NCBI GenBank assembly: GCA_963682055.1
Contig: OY821745.1
Location: 27,649,342 to 27,713,341 of the forward strand
Direction of reading: 5' to 3'
DNA: 64,000 nt
DNA from: Primula veris
Lineage: Eukaryota > Streptophyta > Magnoliopsida > Ericales > Primulaceae
The notes under the pieces are model-generated. The model searched no databases, had not been told where the DNA came from, and saw nothing but the letters and a program-made list of their open reading frames with translations. This document shows, in pieces, positions 44,474 through 55,975 of the stretch. Position 1 is the first letter of the stretch, and each line of letters opens with the position of its first letter. The position numbers were made by a program, and so were the translations under genes.

Positions 44474-45414
44474 TAGTATTTGTTTCGTAGTTTAACCTTG
44501 TGCACAAAAGATGCAATTGATATATAGTGGTTAAGCTAGAATGAGTTATGTTCCCTACAGAGCGTGTCGTGTTTTGAGCTCAATTGTATCCCGGAGAATG
44601 CGTAGTGAAATTTGTAATTTTTTGACATTAATCTTAATGCTTAATTTCCAAAAAAAAAAATCACTTGCAGTAATTTGATTCCAGAACTTGGAAGGATTGG
44701 CAGATTTTTGTATTTGACACTGCAGTAGGAACTCAAGACGCCAACGTTTAAACCCCCTGGCGAGTTTTAGAATTTAACATTCACAAGCAAGGACCTATAG
44801 CAATTTAACACGAATTCTATAGCACAAATGTGGAGGTGGTTGATTGTTTAGAATTTCGAAGCAGGTGGTTTTTTAGGATTAATTCATGATTCTGCATATT
44901 GGGACATATAATAGTATGGATCTGTTATAAATTTTGTTTTGGGTATTTACTATGTTTGTTTTATTGTAATCTGGGTTAGGTCCCATATATTATTAATAGA
45001 AAGCTTTTGTTTGGTTTTTTTTAAAAAAGGACTGTTTAGAATTTCGCGGACATGATGGTGGCTTCTAAGGGCATTAATCGGGGGGAGTTGGAAAATAACT
45101 GGTAGATTATACAACTAATTAAGAATTCTGGTTGAATGTAAATTTGAACATAAGGTAAATAGTTTGGAATAAGAAAAAGAATTTTAAGCATGAGGTAAAG
45201 AATACCTCTATATGGCTATATATTGGATGTGTTCATGAGTTCATCATTGATAAATTATTAAATCTTAATAAGGCGTGTTTACATGTGCAACGTGTGTGTA
45301 TAATGATGAAATTTTTGATTAGTTGATCCACTAAAACACAGCAACCATTATTTTAGTGGATTGACCACGACATTTAAGTATTAATCGTATATATATATAA
45401 TGTATTATAATATG
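44474..45414. other. Non-coding
   Basis: Possible 3' untranslated sequence to the A-run near 44,650-44,660, then AT-rich DNA with nothing recognised. Confidence 0.5.
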
Positions 45415-46130
45415 TTTGCTTGGAGCAAGAATGGAGAGAAAGTGGATGTATACGCGTATTTCAGTTAGAAAAATAGTTAATATTTTATTTCGTTATAGTT
45501 GCAAAAGTGGTCCTCCATAGTTTGAGTTCAAACAGTAATGACCCTTTAAGGTTTGGAAAGATAAGAGAGTTTTTTTTGTTAAGAACGTAAAATCTAATAT
45601 GAAATGATAATGATCATATGTTCATAGGGGTGATAATGTGAAAAATTCTGTGTTCAACCGGCTCGCATAGTGCTTCTTTTCGTTTCAGTTAATTCATATC
45701 GCCCTTATCATATCACGAGACCACGATTCTCAAGTTGGAAAAAGAAAAAGAAAAAACGTACTCCACAATCCACATACATAATTACTGTTTGGTAAAGTAA
45801 AAATGTGGAAAAAATATAGCATAGATAAGAAAAATATAATTGCATAATTTATTAAGTTCTGGTTGAGTCGTGTCCTATTATTTTAAATTTTATCTTTGAT
45901 ATGTTAGTGCACTTGCCATGTCAGGCGGCCATACCAATATTTTTGCATCATAGGCTGCAGGCAATTACATGGAATATATTATTCTTCAACTTTTCGTGTT
46001 TCTAATATATAGATAGAAAATTCAAAGAAAATGAGAATATACATGTCCGAACCCTTGGTCAATCACAACTTTGTTGTTTAGTAATTCAGACCAATTTACA
46101 CTTAAACATACTTTCAATTGGTTGACTTAG
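45415..46130. repeat. Relic A of the C2-gene upstream region
   Basis: TACGCGTATTTCAG and following sequence match the far 5' flank of the C2 genes (1,190 and 49,128). 45,660-46,130 matches 55,600-55,970 (shared CATATCACGAG, GCATCATAGG and GTCCGAACCCTTGGTCAATC). The gene itself is absent. Confidence 0.6.
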
Positions 46131-47670
46131 GGAATTACACCATATTTATACATTGTTGGCCACCAAAGATTAGCTAATATAACTTGACCATTTCACAGAA
46201 TTTGGTCTTTTTATACCTTTGAATAATTAATTAACCTGTAAACGTCTGAACCATTCCATTATTTCGTCATCTCATCCTACGTCACTATGTATCCTCATGC
46301 TACCATATTAGTTTCAAGAAAGCTGAAATATACATTGACTTGCTTTGAAGATGTAGTTATATAGAATGATTTTCAGTTATAATTCAGAATACCAACTAAA
46401 CAGTCTAAACTATGTTAGAAATAACAAGTATATAAACAGACATGTGAGTAGACTATGTTTGATAACGATGTTCGACATAAGCCTAGTGTTTCAAGGTTAC
46501 CATGATAAAACTTGAAACTTATAAGTTATAACAAGTGACTGCCTCACAGTACTTTCCAATCTTATGAATACTTTTCGTACTGCTATGAATAAGTCTTCTA
46601 TATATAAATGATTTTACTATTCTTCACTGCTTATATTATAGTTTTTTTTTTATCTCATTGAGATGACTACAAAAACAACAACTATCAACTATACTTAGAT
46701 GACTACATAATTAATGTGTACTTAGACTTAATTAATAACCCCAATAAAGAAGTAGTTTAGACAAAAACCACATGAGTGGTAATATCATAATTTAACAAGT
46801 GGTTATTCGAAAATAATAAGGCAAAGCGTGAAGAAATAAAGTTTTGATGTCTGGCTTAAGGTCCCCCTCGCTTGTACGCCACATGAACTCTCGTAAGAGG
46901 CATCCTTTCTGAACTATGGTGGTAGACTTGATGGATGTCACTTATCTGTCTGTTTTTTGAGAATGGAAAACAATTGGTATCAGATCCTTAGTGTAAACTA
47001 TGACAGCAGACTTCCTGCCAGTTAATGAGGTACTTTGATGCGAAAAATGACCTTAGGTTACTCGATCGATCAAGATTTTTCAGACTTACACAAAGGTCCT
47101 ATCTCCCCAGCAGTTTGAAATTTGAAGTTCAAACACCTTTCTTCAGAAAAATAATAATGAAACATAGTCTTAGTTTAGGTTGTTAATTACAAGGTTCCCA
47201 ACTACATATCAGGATCGGAATCTTGAAGCAAGCAGAGCAGATGGTAAGCCCAACTGTCTTAGTTTTAGGGACATGAATACGGATCTTACTGAAAATTTCT
47301 TCAAGCAACACGAAAGCAATCGCAACCTCCCAAAACTAACAACAGCCATCAAGATGTTGAGGACAAGGAGGAAATTAAGAGTAAGCTGAAAGTGGTTGTA
47401 GCACCATATATATTAGCTAGTTCCCTCCTTATCCTCTATAATGTCTTAACTACACTTTTTCACCTCCTCAAGATCCAAATCTAGGCAGCCAGATTCTGGT
47501 AACCATGGTCAGGAGATGTCATCTATAACAGTACTCATTCCTTTGCATAGAATACTAGATCACTCTTAGAATGCATCATTCGGCATTACCTAGTAAAACC
47601 AGATAGAAAGAATTGACTTTAAAGTTTAAACATATGCTTAGGTTGGTGACACATCCCCACCTTTAGTTTT
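46131..47670. other. Non-coding
   Basis: No gene supported. A TTGGTATCAGATCC motif near 46,973 recalls a retroelement primer site, but no LTR adjoins it. The open frame at 47,180-47,389 has no recognisable features. Confidence 0.45.
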
Positions 47671-48418
47671 GCATCAAATCTCATGCCTCCTTAAGTCCTA
47701 TCATTGATCTATAAATAACCAGAAAATATTTTATGTATATACTTGTTTGGTTATCTCGATATTGTTATCTTTGTGCATTTAATGGAATCTTTTGTTATAA
47801 AGCTATAATGTATAATATGTATACTTTTCATGCCTAATTCAAGTATATGTATTTTGTAATTTGATTAGTTTTCTCAGTTTGATCTTTGTTTTGCAAAAAA
47901 CGCAGCAGTTGGTATCTGGCAGTCCTTTGCCTTACACATGACTGTCGTAGCTTATTGTTGTAAGGCCTCGAGAGAGGGATTTTTGCTACTAACCAATAGA
48001 ATTAATAGGTATCGCCCCTATTCGGCGTCAAAGCAGTAGTTTTATACATTATAACGATGTCACAGCAGTTTAGAGTTTGATTGACGGATTTACACATATT
48101 ACCAGGATATAGTTTCGGAATATCACCTATACACTTTTATAGAATTGGAAAAAACTGATACAAAATTCTTACATCTAAAAGAATTGCGACAACTTGTAAA
48201 CATATATAAATAACAATGAAGAAAGTAAACTTTAATGAATTGCAATGCACAATGTATTCTAACATAAATTATCAATTGTATATACGTTCAAATATGGATA
48301 ACGAATAATTAGAACTTAGGTAATCTGAATAAATTATACGTTCAAACGGCGATGAAACAGGCCGTGGAAGGTGTTACACAATTGCTTAATTAAAGCATGG
48401 AATGTATCAATATACTCC

Positions 48419-48871
48419 TCAATATGCCGATGAGATGGCGATTTCATTGGATGTTCCCATCCACGGCCTCGAGTAATTGGTAGCACCACCACCAGGGGGC
48501 ACCACCGCTCTTACAGAAATATTTATAATCCCGTTAGCCTCTCCCCTAGAATCCCTTAGACGATAACTCAAGAAGTGAAGATAATCTTCCGGAAGATACC
48601 CTCCAACAAAGTCACTCTTCGGAATAGTCGACGTTCCAATAACTTTGTCATTACAACAACGAACCTCTACTATCAACGACCTTACAGGCTTGTCCACCGA
48701 AAGCCTCTGGTTCCATTCTGGGTAAGAACCACCTAATGGGTCAGGTTTTGTAGCGACACAAGTGCGAGTTGAATCAGTACGCACTGTGACGAAAGGGGTC
48801 TTCTTGGTTGGGACATGGCGACGGTTAATGGTTAGGGATTCGGCCGAGATTATGGTAACTTCTAAAGCCAT
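48419..48871 (-). CDS. C2-domain protein, BON1-associated protein-like
   Basis: A 150-residue single-exon gene from the ATG at 48,869-48,871. The open frame extends further upstream, but homology with the second copy begins at MALEV, and the extra part covers the TATA region, so the inner ATG is chosen. The chain is one C2 domain: EVTIISAESLTIN strand, PFVTVRTD, PLGGSYPEWNQRL, RSLIVEVRC, VIGTSTIPKSDFVGGYLPED, YRLRDSRGEANGIINISVRAV, then a short variable tail ending SSAY. Plant proteins of this type (BAP1/BAP2) bind the copine BON1 at the plasma membrane and dampen defence and cell death; they are somewhat longer. No signal peptide or membrane segment is seen. Function here is inferred from family resemblance. 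It is the only intact host gene in the window. Confidence 0.8.
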   Translation of the reverse strand: MALEVTIISAESLTINRRHVPTKKTPFVTVRTDSTRTCVATKPDPLGGSYPEWNQRLSVDKPVRSLIVEVRCCNDKVIGTSTIPKSDFVGGYLPEDYLHFLSYRLRDSRGEANGIINISVRAVVPPGGGATNYSRPWMGTSNEIAISSAY

Positions 48872-49030
48872 TATAATTGGTATATACGTTGTGTTTAGAA
48901 AAAAATAGAAAAAAATGGTATGTGCTGTGTTTAGGGTTTTGAATTTAGAGAATAATAATTTTAGGGTTGATACAAGGAAGGAATTATGAATAGATAGGAT
49001 TATGGGAACAATATAGGGTTTGTATGTATG

Positions 49031-49038
49031 TATATATA
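49031..49038 (-). promoter_or_regulatory. TATA box of the C2 gene
   Basis: TATATATA lies about 160 bp upstream of the chosen ATG. The same element stands at 1,091-1,099 in the other copy, within the conserved 5' flank. Confidence 0.5.
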
Positions 49039-49297
49039 GGCTATAAAGGTTTGGTTGGAAGGAAAGAGACAAGAAAGAAAAGAGAAGGTAGTTTATAGGT
49101 TTCTAGTCACCGAGTTTTATGTATTACTACGCGTATTTCAGATGGTAATGAGATTTTAATTACAAAATGACCTTCATAGTTTCTGCTGTTTTTCAGTATT
49201 CTTGGAATAATTTCCTAGTCAGTAAACAAGTCCATGGTTTCAACTACCAACGAATTAAACCTTGAAAATAGATAGGGAAGCCCAAGGTTTTACGGGG

Positions 49298-49470
49298 TAA
49301 TATCACTTTATTGTCCTGAGTTTTGAGTCATATTTATTTCAGTGACCTGACTTTTAAAAATGTTGAAATGGTGATATAGGTTTCACATATATTTTGATTT
49401 AGTGACCTTCTTAACTTCACAAGTTTTAAACAATTGCACTACAACCCACTTTGTTTAAAAATTAATAAAA
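49298..49470. other. Possible relic of a GTGACC-type MITE
   Basis: GGGTAATATCACTTTATTG, CAGTGACCTGAC and TTTAGTGACC recall the arm of the 2,161-2,536 element. No matching second arm or target duplication was found. Confidence 0.3.
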
Positions 49471-49552
49471 TAGACACCGATTTGTTAAAAATAACAAAAT
49501 TAACTCTTTAATTTTACAATTTTTATAAAACACACGTTTTCCAATGAGTAAT

Positions 49553-50040
49553 TTTTTTTTATATAATAAATACAATTTTAGACATAATTTTTTCTTTTCA
49601 GAAATTTTTTAATTTGTAAAAAATTGTTTTAATCAGTAAAAATTACACTATTTCCGTAAATAATTTTTGGTAATTAAAAAACAGTGTACGGATTCATATT
49701 AAAAATTGTCTGGTAAATTACAGAAAATTATTAAAGAAAATTACACGGAGTTATCGCACATAAAATTTTATATTTCCATGACTTCAACATGCAGTTATAT
49801 TGTTTTTTTTCGTAACAAAAAGGTTCACAAAAAGACAAATTGACATTTTTACCGGACTATCAAATAATCAAGATACGCGTAGTGTAATTTTCTTTAATAT
49901 TAATCAGTAAAATTTTCTTTAATTATCAAAAATTATTTACGGATATAGTGTAATTTTTACTAATTAAAACAATTTTTTTTACAGATTAAAACATTTCTGA
50001 AAGTAACAAAAATTATGTCTAAAATTGTATATATTATAAA
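49553..50040. mobile_element. Foldback element with long inverted arms
   Basis: The left arm (about 49,561-49,760) and right arm (about 49,870-50,040) are inverted copies, sharing ACAATTTTAGACATAATTTT and TCCGTAAATAATTTTTG. A spacer of about 110 bases separates them. It adjoins the RNase H relic, whose frame appears to run into it. No target duplication was resolved. Confidence 0.65.
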
Positions 50041-50442
50041 GAAAAGTTTGCTTATTATAAATCCATTTGGCCAATCCAGTTTATTCATACTTGCGAAATT
50101 AGTTCCCTTCTTCCGGAAATTTGCTAAAAAAATCCGCCACTCTATTTTATTCCCTATAAACATTTTTCAAAGAAATTACCATTGAATCCATTAAGATCTC
50201 AATGTCTTCCCAGTCATTCAAAAACAAATAGTTAATTTTATCTTTTTTACTCCACAATTAACTAAAATAGTGGAATCAGTCCCCACTTCAATATTTTCTA
50301 TGCTTAATTGGGCACAAATCTGCAATCCAAACAGAATCGCGTTAACTTCAGAACTAATGACCGAACAATCATTAATATTAAAAGCATAGCATAGCATTAT
50401 ATCACCATTTGCATTCCTAATCACCCCTCCACATCCAGCCAT
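50041..50442 (-). pseudogene. RNase H-like relic (RVT_3 type)
   Basis: The frame reads MAGCGGVIRNANGDIMLCYA, then SSEVNAILFGLQICAQLSIE and EVGTDSTILVN. After frame changes, KNVYRE, NRVADF and LANFRKKGTNFASM follow. GxGGVIRNxxG, the SEVNAILFGL helix, the TDS Asp and the late RVAD motif are those of RNase H domains found at the end of plant LINE elements and in related host genes. A stop, frameshifts and the foldback element at its 3' side show it is dead. Confidence 0.65.
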
Positions 50443-51024
50443 TTCACAACTTTAAAACAAGTTTTTTTTGGCGCCTTAATTGTCAAATGCATAGTTTCTA
50501 AAGAAATTCTTTGAAACTCATTCATTTTTTTTTTTAGTCTTGACTCTTTTATTAACATACATGAGCCATTTTAATACCGTTCCAATTATCTTATATCTGC
50601 AGACATGTCTTCATTATCATGCTTATATGCTAAGCTTATTTAACCATAACTCCCAAATAATAAAGAAAGGAACTAGGCCAGTCACAATACTATATTGATC
50701 ATTTCTTCCACTCTTTTCCATCCATTTATTCAGAATTTCCTTCCACCTCATATATTCCAAATACTAAATTCCAAAAACATCACAAAACTTCCCTACTGTT
50801 TAACACAAATTTTCACCAAGCGCTGAAGACAGGAAAACTAAATGCGAAGTAAATTAAATTTTATTTATCAATTAATTTGTGGGTACATTCTCTGATAATT
50901 TCTAAAAGAAAATATAGAAATGAAAGTAATTTGATTATCCTTTTCGAACAATTTGTAATAGCTCGAAATGCTGTTGTAGATTCTTTAATGAATTTTGTTG
51001 AATTTGCTGAACTTGAGTAGAATT
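50443..51024. other. Non-coding
   Basis: AT-rich sequence; nothing recognised. Confidence 0.5.
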
Positions 51025-51520
51025 CTTCAGATTTGATGAAGAACTTTGTAATTTTGTTGATTTCGTTGATGATCTTTACGCTCTTCAGATTTGGTGAAGA
51101 ACTTGAAAATTTTGATATAGAGAAACGTGTTTTTGCCTTTGTGTAGTCGTCCTGAAGATCGAATGCCGATCTGTTGTAGATTTCTTGGGTGGAGTTCTTC
51201 AGATTTGTTGAAGAATTTTGAAAACTTAGATTTGCAGAAACGTCTTGCTTATTGCTTGTAGTCGTTCCTGAAGACCGAATGTCGATTTGTTGCAGAACTT
51301 CTTTAAATTTGGTGAAGAACTTTGAAGACTTTGATTGGCAGAAACGTCTTGCTTATTGCTTGTAGTCGTTCCTGAAGATCGAATGTAGATTTGTTGTAGA
51401 AGTTTTTCAGATTTGGGGAAGAAATTGAAGATTTTGATCCGTAGAAACGCCTTACTTGCAGCTGTTAGACGTTCTTAAATATCGAATGCCAAGTTTATTG
51501 CAGATTTGTTACAGACTTTG
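51025..51520. repeat. Tandem repeat, about 105-115 bp, 4-5 units
   Basis: Units carry TTCAGATTTGGTGAAGAACT, AGAAACGTCTTGCTTATTGC, GTAGTCGTTCCTGAAGA and TCGAATG in the same order. The middle two units are most alike. Such blocks are usual in leader or LTR regions of plant retroelements, but no LTR ends were found. Confidence 0.75.
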
Positions 51521-54491
51521 AAGGCGTTCGTTGTGGCCGGAGTGTGCAGAGCTTCCCCGAGGAGTTGATCTCCCGACGTTTGTGGAGTAGCAGAGCTGAT
51601 TTCCTGTCGGTCGTGGAGGAGATTCTCTCTCTAGTCTTCAAGACTTTTTATTTTATTTTTGAATTATGGCACCCCCACCCCTCTATTTATAGCTTTTGAG
51701 GTGGTCTTTTAATTGCAAGGGCACCTCTCTAAGTTTCGGTCCATTATCATATAAGACCAACACTTGTCATTTGATTTAAATTTAGTATTTGTGGTTTGAA
51801 AATATTTTAATGAGTTCTATAATTTTAAGAAACTCTTCGTTTGCTCCATACTAAATGAATTTTAACAAAATAAATACTTTTATTTTATTTTAATTTACTA
51901 TATTAATTTTATGTGATAATAAATTATAATTTCTTTTCTTTTAAATTACTAATAACTTCTTTTCTATTTAAATTTATAGATTAGTAATCAATTTAATTTT
52001 GTTTAAAAGACACGTGGCGTATTTTTAATGACTGTAAATTTTATGTGTCAACAAATGCCCCATTCGATACTTATTTGCTTGAATTTTTTCGAGAAGAACG
52101 AGTGTCGAATTTTTTTTCCGATTTTTTTGGGTCAAAGATTGGACTACATTTCCAATTTTTGTAGCTCCGTTGTAATTTGCAAATTTTGTAGTTTCGTTTC
52201 GAGTATCAGATTTTCGAATGTTGCTGTAATGGATTGGACTTCATTATCTTTGTGGATTCGTTCCAATTTTCGTAGATAAGTTTTGACTTCTTGAGACTCT
52301 TGACCAAATATATATCGATGTGTAAAGATAGGAGAAAATTAATCATTCCTCGAATACATGTGGATAAAGAAAAGATTTTATTTCTTCAATAACTTCGCGT
52401 GATTATTATGCATGTCTGGACTCTCGTACTTTTCGAAAGAGTGCCTCAAATTTTGTTTGGACTATTTTTGTTTGGAATTTCCTTGAACCTTGTTGTAAAT
52501 GATTGGACCACATCTCTAATTCTGTACCTTTGTATCCAATTTTTGTGTGATAAATATTTTTTTTTACCTCATTCGATTTATTCGACGAGATAGCATAGAA
52601 TCAGTTAACATGGACAAATATTGCCTTGGTATGATCCATTATATTTTCCCAAGATAAAACAGAATCTTCATAAGTGTTAAAGTCACGTCTCAATGATGAA
52701 TTGTGTTTGCTTTACAATTCCTTTTGTTTATACCAACCATTGAATTTCTTGGCATTTAGAGTCCTTTATACGACCATGCACACCATAGTATTTAACTTTT
52801 AATCAAACTCTACAACCTTTGCCCATATATTGAAGACTTCACCATGTAATTTTTCATAACATCTCGTCACAGCATATGAGTCTATTATCTATAGATTTTA
52901 TTTTTTTATTTTACAACTTTAAAGTTGCACCTTAACTTGGCCCACGTTTTTGCCACTGGGGTTTAAACTTGTTTCAAGCTTTACTCAAACCTCTGGTCTT
53001 TTAGGACACGTGTAAGGTTTAATCTTCGACAAATAATTTCCTTGTGTCTGTGGTGTATTTTCAAGTGCTTGTTCGAAAGTCGTTCGAAAGGCGTTGAGGC
53101 TTAATATATATCATGCTATTTCACCTCTTTTTTCCTTTCGTCTTTTGCAGGTGCTTTTGATTTATTAGCTTCAAAAGCTTCTCCATTGCGGAACTGGTCC
53201 TCCTACTCAGGATTTGAACCGGCTCCTAACTTGTTGTTTTGACGGAACTCTTTTCAGTTTCTTGCCCCATGAATCACTTTTCTTTTTCCACTTATGGCTG
53301 AGCTAGGCGGTGAGGTATTTTACTAGACTACATTCAACTCGGCGTCGAATCACAGAGCTCTTTCGAAACAAGGATCAACATGTGACCCCATCTACGTGTT
53401 TGTTGGAAAACAACCTGAATACTTGCTCTTGTCGGTTTTTCACCATGTCGTCAGTAAACTTCTTTGCCAAAAGATCAACGTTCCGGAAGGGAAAGAAAGC
53501 GTGCTGGAGACTTCTGCGAATGAAACCTCAAGATGGAGAATTGCCATTTCAGAGTCTTCGGATTGTGACGAGTAGCCCGGCGTGAGACTTTGAGACAGGC
53601 TAGGCTTTCAGGAATCATTGTCGCTGCCAAACAAGACAACCAGTGACGATCTCGAGTCCTTGTAATTGTTATCGGAGGGGTGATTAACCGATGCGTAGTC
53701 CTATCTTGCCTGATGACCGTCAACATATCACCATTTTATTTGAAATTTTCTTCACCGGCAGAGGTATAATTCTATAAGGGTACACTTTTATTTTAGATAT
53801 ATTGCTAGTAAAACTAGGCTTTTCGCAGCTAACATGTTTTCTCAAAAAAAACAAGAATTTGTGCATGCTCCTATTTGTGGCTTGTAAACCACAAGCAATT
53901 TGATCATAACTCATAACCCCACGTTTTTTTTTGTGAGTTTCTTTTCTGTATTTCTTGAGCATTCCAGGTTCACTTTCGTTATAGCTTCTTAAATCAGCCC
54001 ATATATTCATCCACTTTCCGGGTCGAGATTAGAAAGATAAGCACCTCCCTAGTTGATTTTGACGGTTGCATGACATAATAGATGGGCAGACGTTTCGACA
54101 TTAATGAAGTGGCTGCAAATCCATGCCGTGGCTAGTGAGCATGTTGAGGCGAGCCCATGCAGCATAGAATTAGTAGTTCTTGATGAGGTTCCTTTGAAGT
54201 CGAAGATAGAGCAACAGAAGCAAGGCTAGACACGTTAACAAACTTTGGCGACTTTAATTTTTACAGTGAGCGGATCCTTCACTTCTCAATGGCTCCACAT
54301 CCTGGTGACAAGCCTGAACGTTTGCTCTTATTTGTTCCCGACAAAGTCTTCAACAATCTTTCTGCTTCTTCCCATATTGGTGCTCGACCAGCAGATGAAG
54401 TCTCATTGCCCCCTGTAACTTCAATGCGACAATCTTTTGGTCTTGATAATAAGAAGAACCCGTATATTTGGAGTTATCACTTTTCAAAGAT
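51521..54491. other. Unassigned, possibly decayed retroelement
   Basis: Short open frames (53,310-53,585; 54,289-54,549) show no conserved motif. TGTCAACAAATGCCCC near 52,047 looks like plant retroelement flank sequence. I cannot support a gene. Confidence 0.35.
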
Positions 54492-55516
54492 TGTTGGAAA
54501 AACCATGTTTAACATGGTAATTTCAGAATGGTCGCGAGACCATTTTTGAGTCAAGATTTCAAGTGACAGCCGTTGTCTTTTGCCACCATACTCAAAACGG
54601 TTGAGTAAATGGTATGACAAGGTTCGTAACGGTATGTCGCATGAACTATTCGGAGAATGGGAGTGAATGAAAATTGGCGTTAAAAATTGGGGTTGAGAAA
54701 GAGGAAAACTCTTAATGCTGGAAAATTGGTTTAATAAGGATAACTCATTGGAAATTGTCCCACATTGGAAAATGAAGAGTCACTTTTACAATATATATAC
54801 AAAGCTATCCCTTATGGATATTAAGTAGTGTGTCCACATACACATGTGTGTATTGTGTACCACACATGTGCTTGCTCGTCGGGAAAAGTGCGCCTGTTCG
54901 GGAAAAGCACGCCTGTTTGGAAAAATCTTCCAGCAAAGCTGTAACTGTTGCAATAAATATGAATTCATTGCAAAATTAATACTGCAACTTTACAGTAGTA
55001 AAGTGACTTTAATGGCGTAAAGTGACTTTAATGGCCGAGATACTCAACAAGCCTATAAATAGGCAGACCCCCCACAGGTCAAACAATATTCTGAAATTTC
55101 AATTTCTTATTCTTAGCTGTAACATTTAAATTCTGTTTTACATTTTTGTAATTTATTTAAAGTACTGTTTCAATTCTGTAATTAGATTAGTTTCATTTCA
55201 GTCCTTTAATTTATTTACAGAAACAGTCCAGCAGTTTAGTAATTATACTATTCTGTCTGGCAGTTTCTTTTAATTAACAAACAGTCCAGCAGTTTAGTTT
55301 TATACTATTCTGTATGACAGTTTTGTTTAATTACAAACCAGTCCAGCAGTTTAATAACTTATATTATTCTGTCTATAATTTTTTATTAACTGCTTTTACA
55401 TTCTGTAAGTGTCGGAATTTGTAATAGAGTCACATTCCATTATAGAAATAAAATTGTTTATTTATTTTTAGTCATTGCACTTTAAAATATTACTTTTACG
55501 TACACGAAAACCAACA
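54492..55516 (+). mobile_element. LTR (1,025 bp) of the host Copia family
   Basis: It begins TGTTGGAAAAACCATG and ends GAAAACCAACA. Its first 400 bases match the truncated LTR at 43,758, and CCTATAAATAGGCAG near 55,051 is a TATA region. Flanking five-base words (AAGAT left, TATAT right) differ, so there is no target duplication. It is either a solo LTR from a rearranged site or one side of a deleted element. Confidence 0.75.
55224..55390. repeat. 57-bp tandem repeat inside the LTR, three units
   Basis: CAGTCCAGCAGTTTA recurs at 55,224, 55,282 and 55,339, each followed by a TATACTATTCTGT-like segment. Confidence 0.85.
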
Positions 55517-55975
55517 TATATAGCTTATAAAGGGTTGGTTGGAACTTGGAAGGAAAGAGGCAAGGAAGGAAGAGGGAAAGTATTATAGGTTTCCGTCACC
55601 AAGTTGCTCGGCCTTGTCATATCACGAGTTCACGACACTACGATTCTAAAGTTATAGAAAAAGAAAAAACCTCCCCCACACACATTGTTGCACATAAAAG
55701 AAAAATCTATATAATTACATAATTTATAAATTGACGAGTAATGTCATGTCCTATTATTTAAATTTTTATCGTTTTGTTATGTAGCTGTACGCTCATACCC
55801 AGATCTCTGCATCATAGGTTGCAGGCAATTGCCTGGAATATATTATTTCTCAATAATACGTATTTCTAATAGAGAATATACATATGTCCGAACCCTTAGT
55901 CAATCACAAGTTCACAACCTTTTTGCTTTGTAATTCAGACCAATATACACGTGTACTTAATTTGAATTAGTTGTG
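55517..55975. repeat. Relic B of the C2-gene upstream region
   Basis: TATATAGCTTATAAAGG and GGTTTCCGTCACCAAGTTG match the C2 promoter/leader (about 1,093-1,178 and 49,030-49,120). The rest matches relic A. The coding part would have lain where the LTR now is. Confidence 0.65.

Larger units (their letters stand above)
47671..49215. repeat. Segmental duplication, C2-gene locus copy 2
   Basis: Collinear partner of 1-1,260, covering downstream flank, gene and promoter. Both copies lie in the same orientation about 47.9 kb apart. Confidence 0.8.

Noticed and set aside
46973..46986. TTGGTATCAGATCC, possible retroelement primer site
   Set aside because: No LTR end precedes it and no coding region follows; the match to the tRNA-Met site is shorter than in the two real elements.
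48872..49072. 67-residue N-terminal extension of the C2 gene
   Set aside because: It spans the TATA region and leader, and homology with the second copy supports starting at MALEV.
53310..54549. Open frames of 83-96 codons as candidate host genes
   Set aside because: No conserved motif, overlapping frames on both strands and no splice or promoter support.
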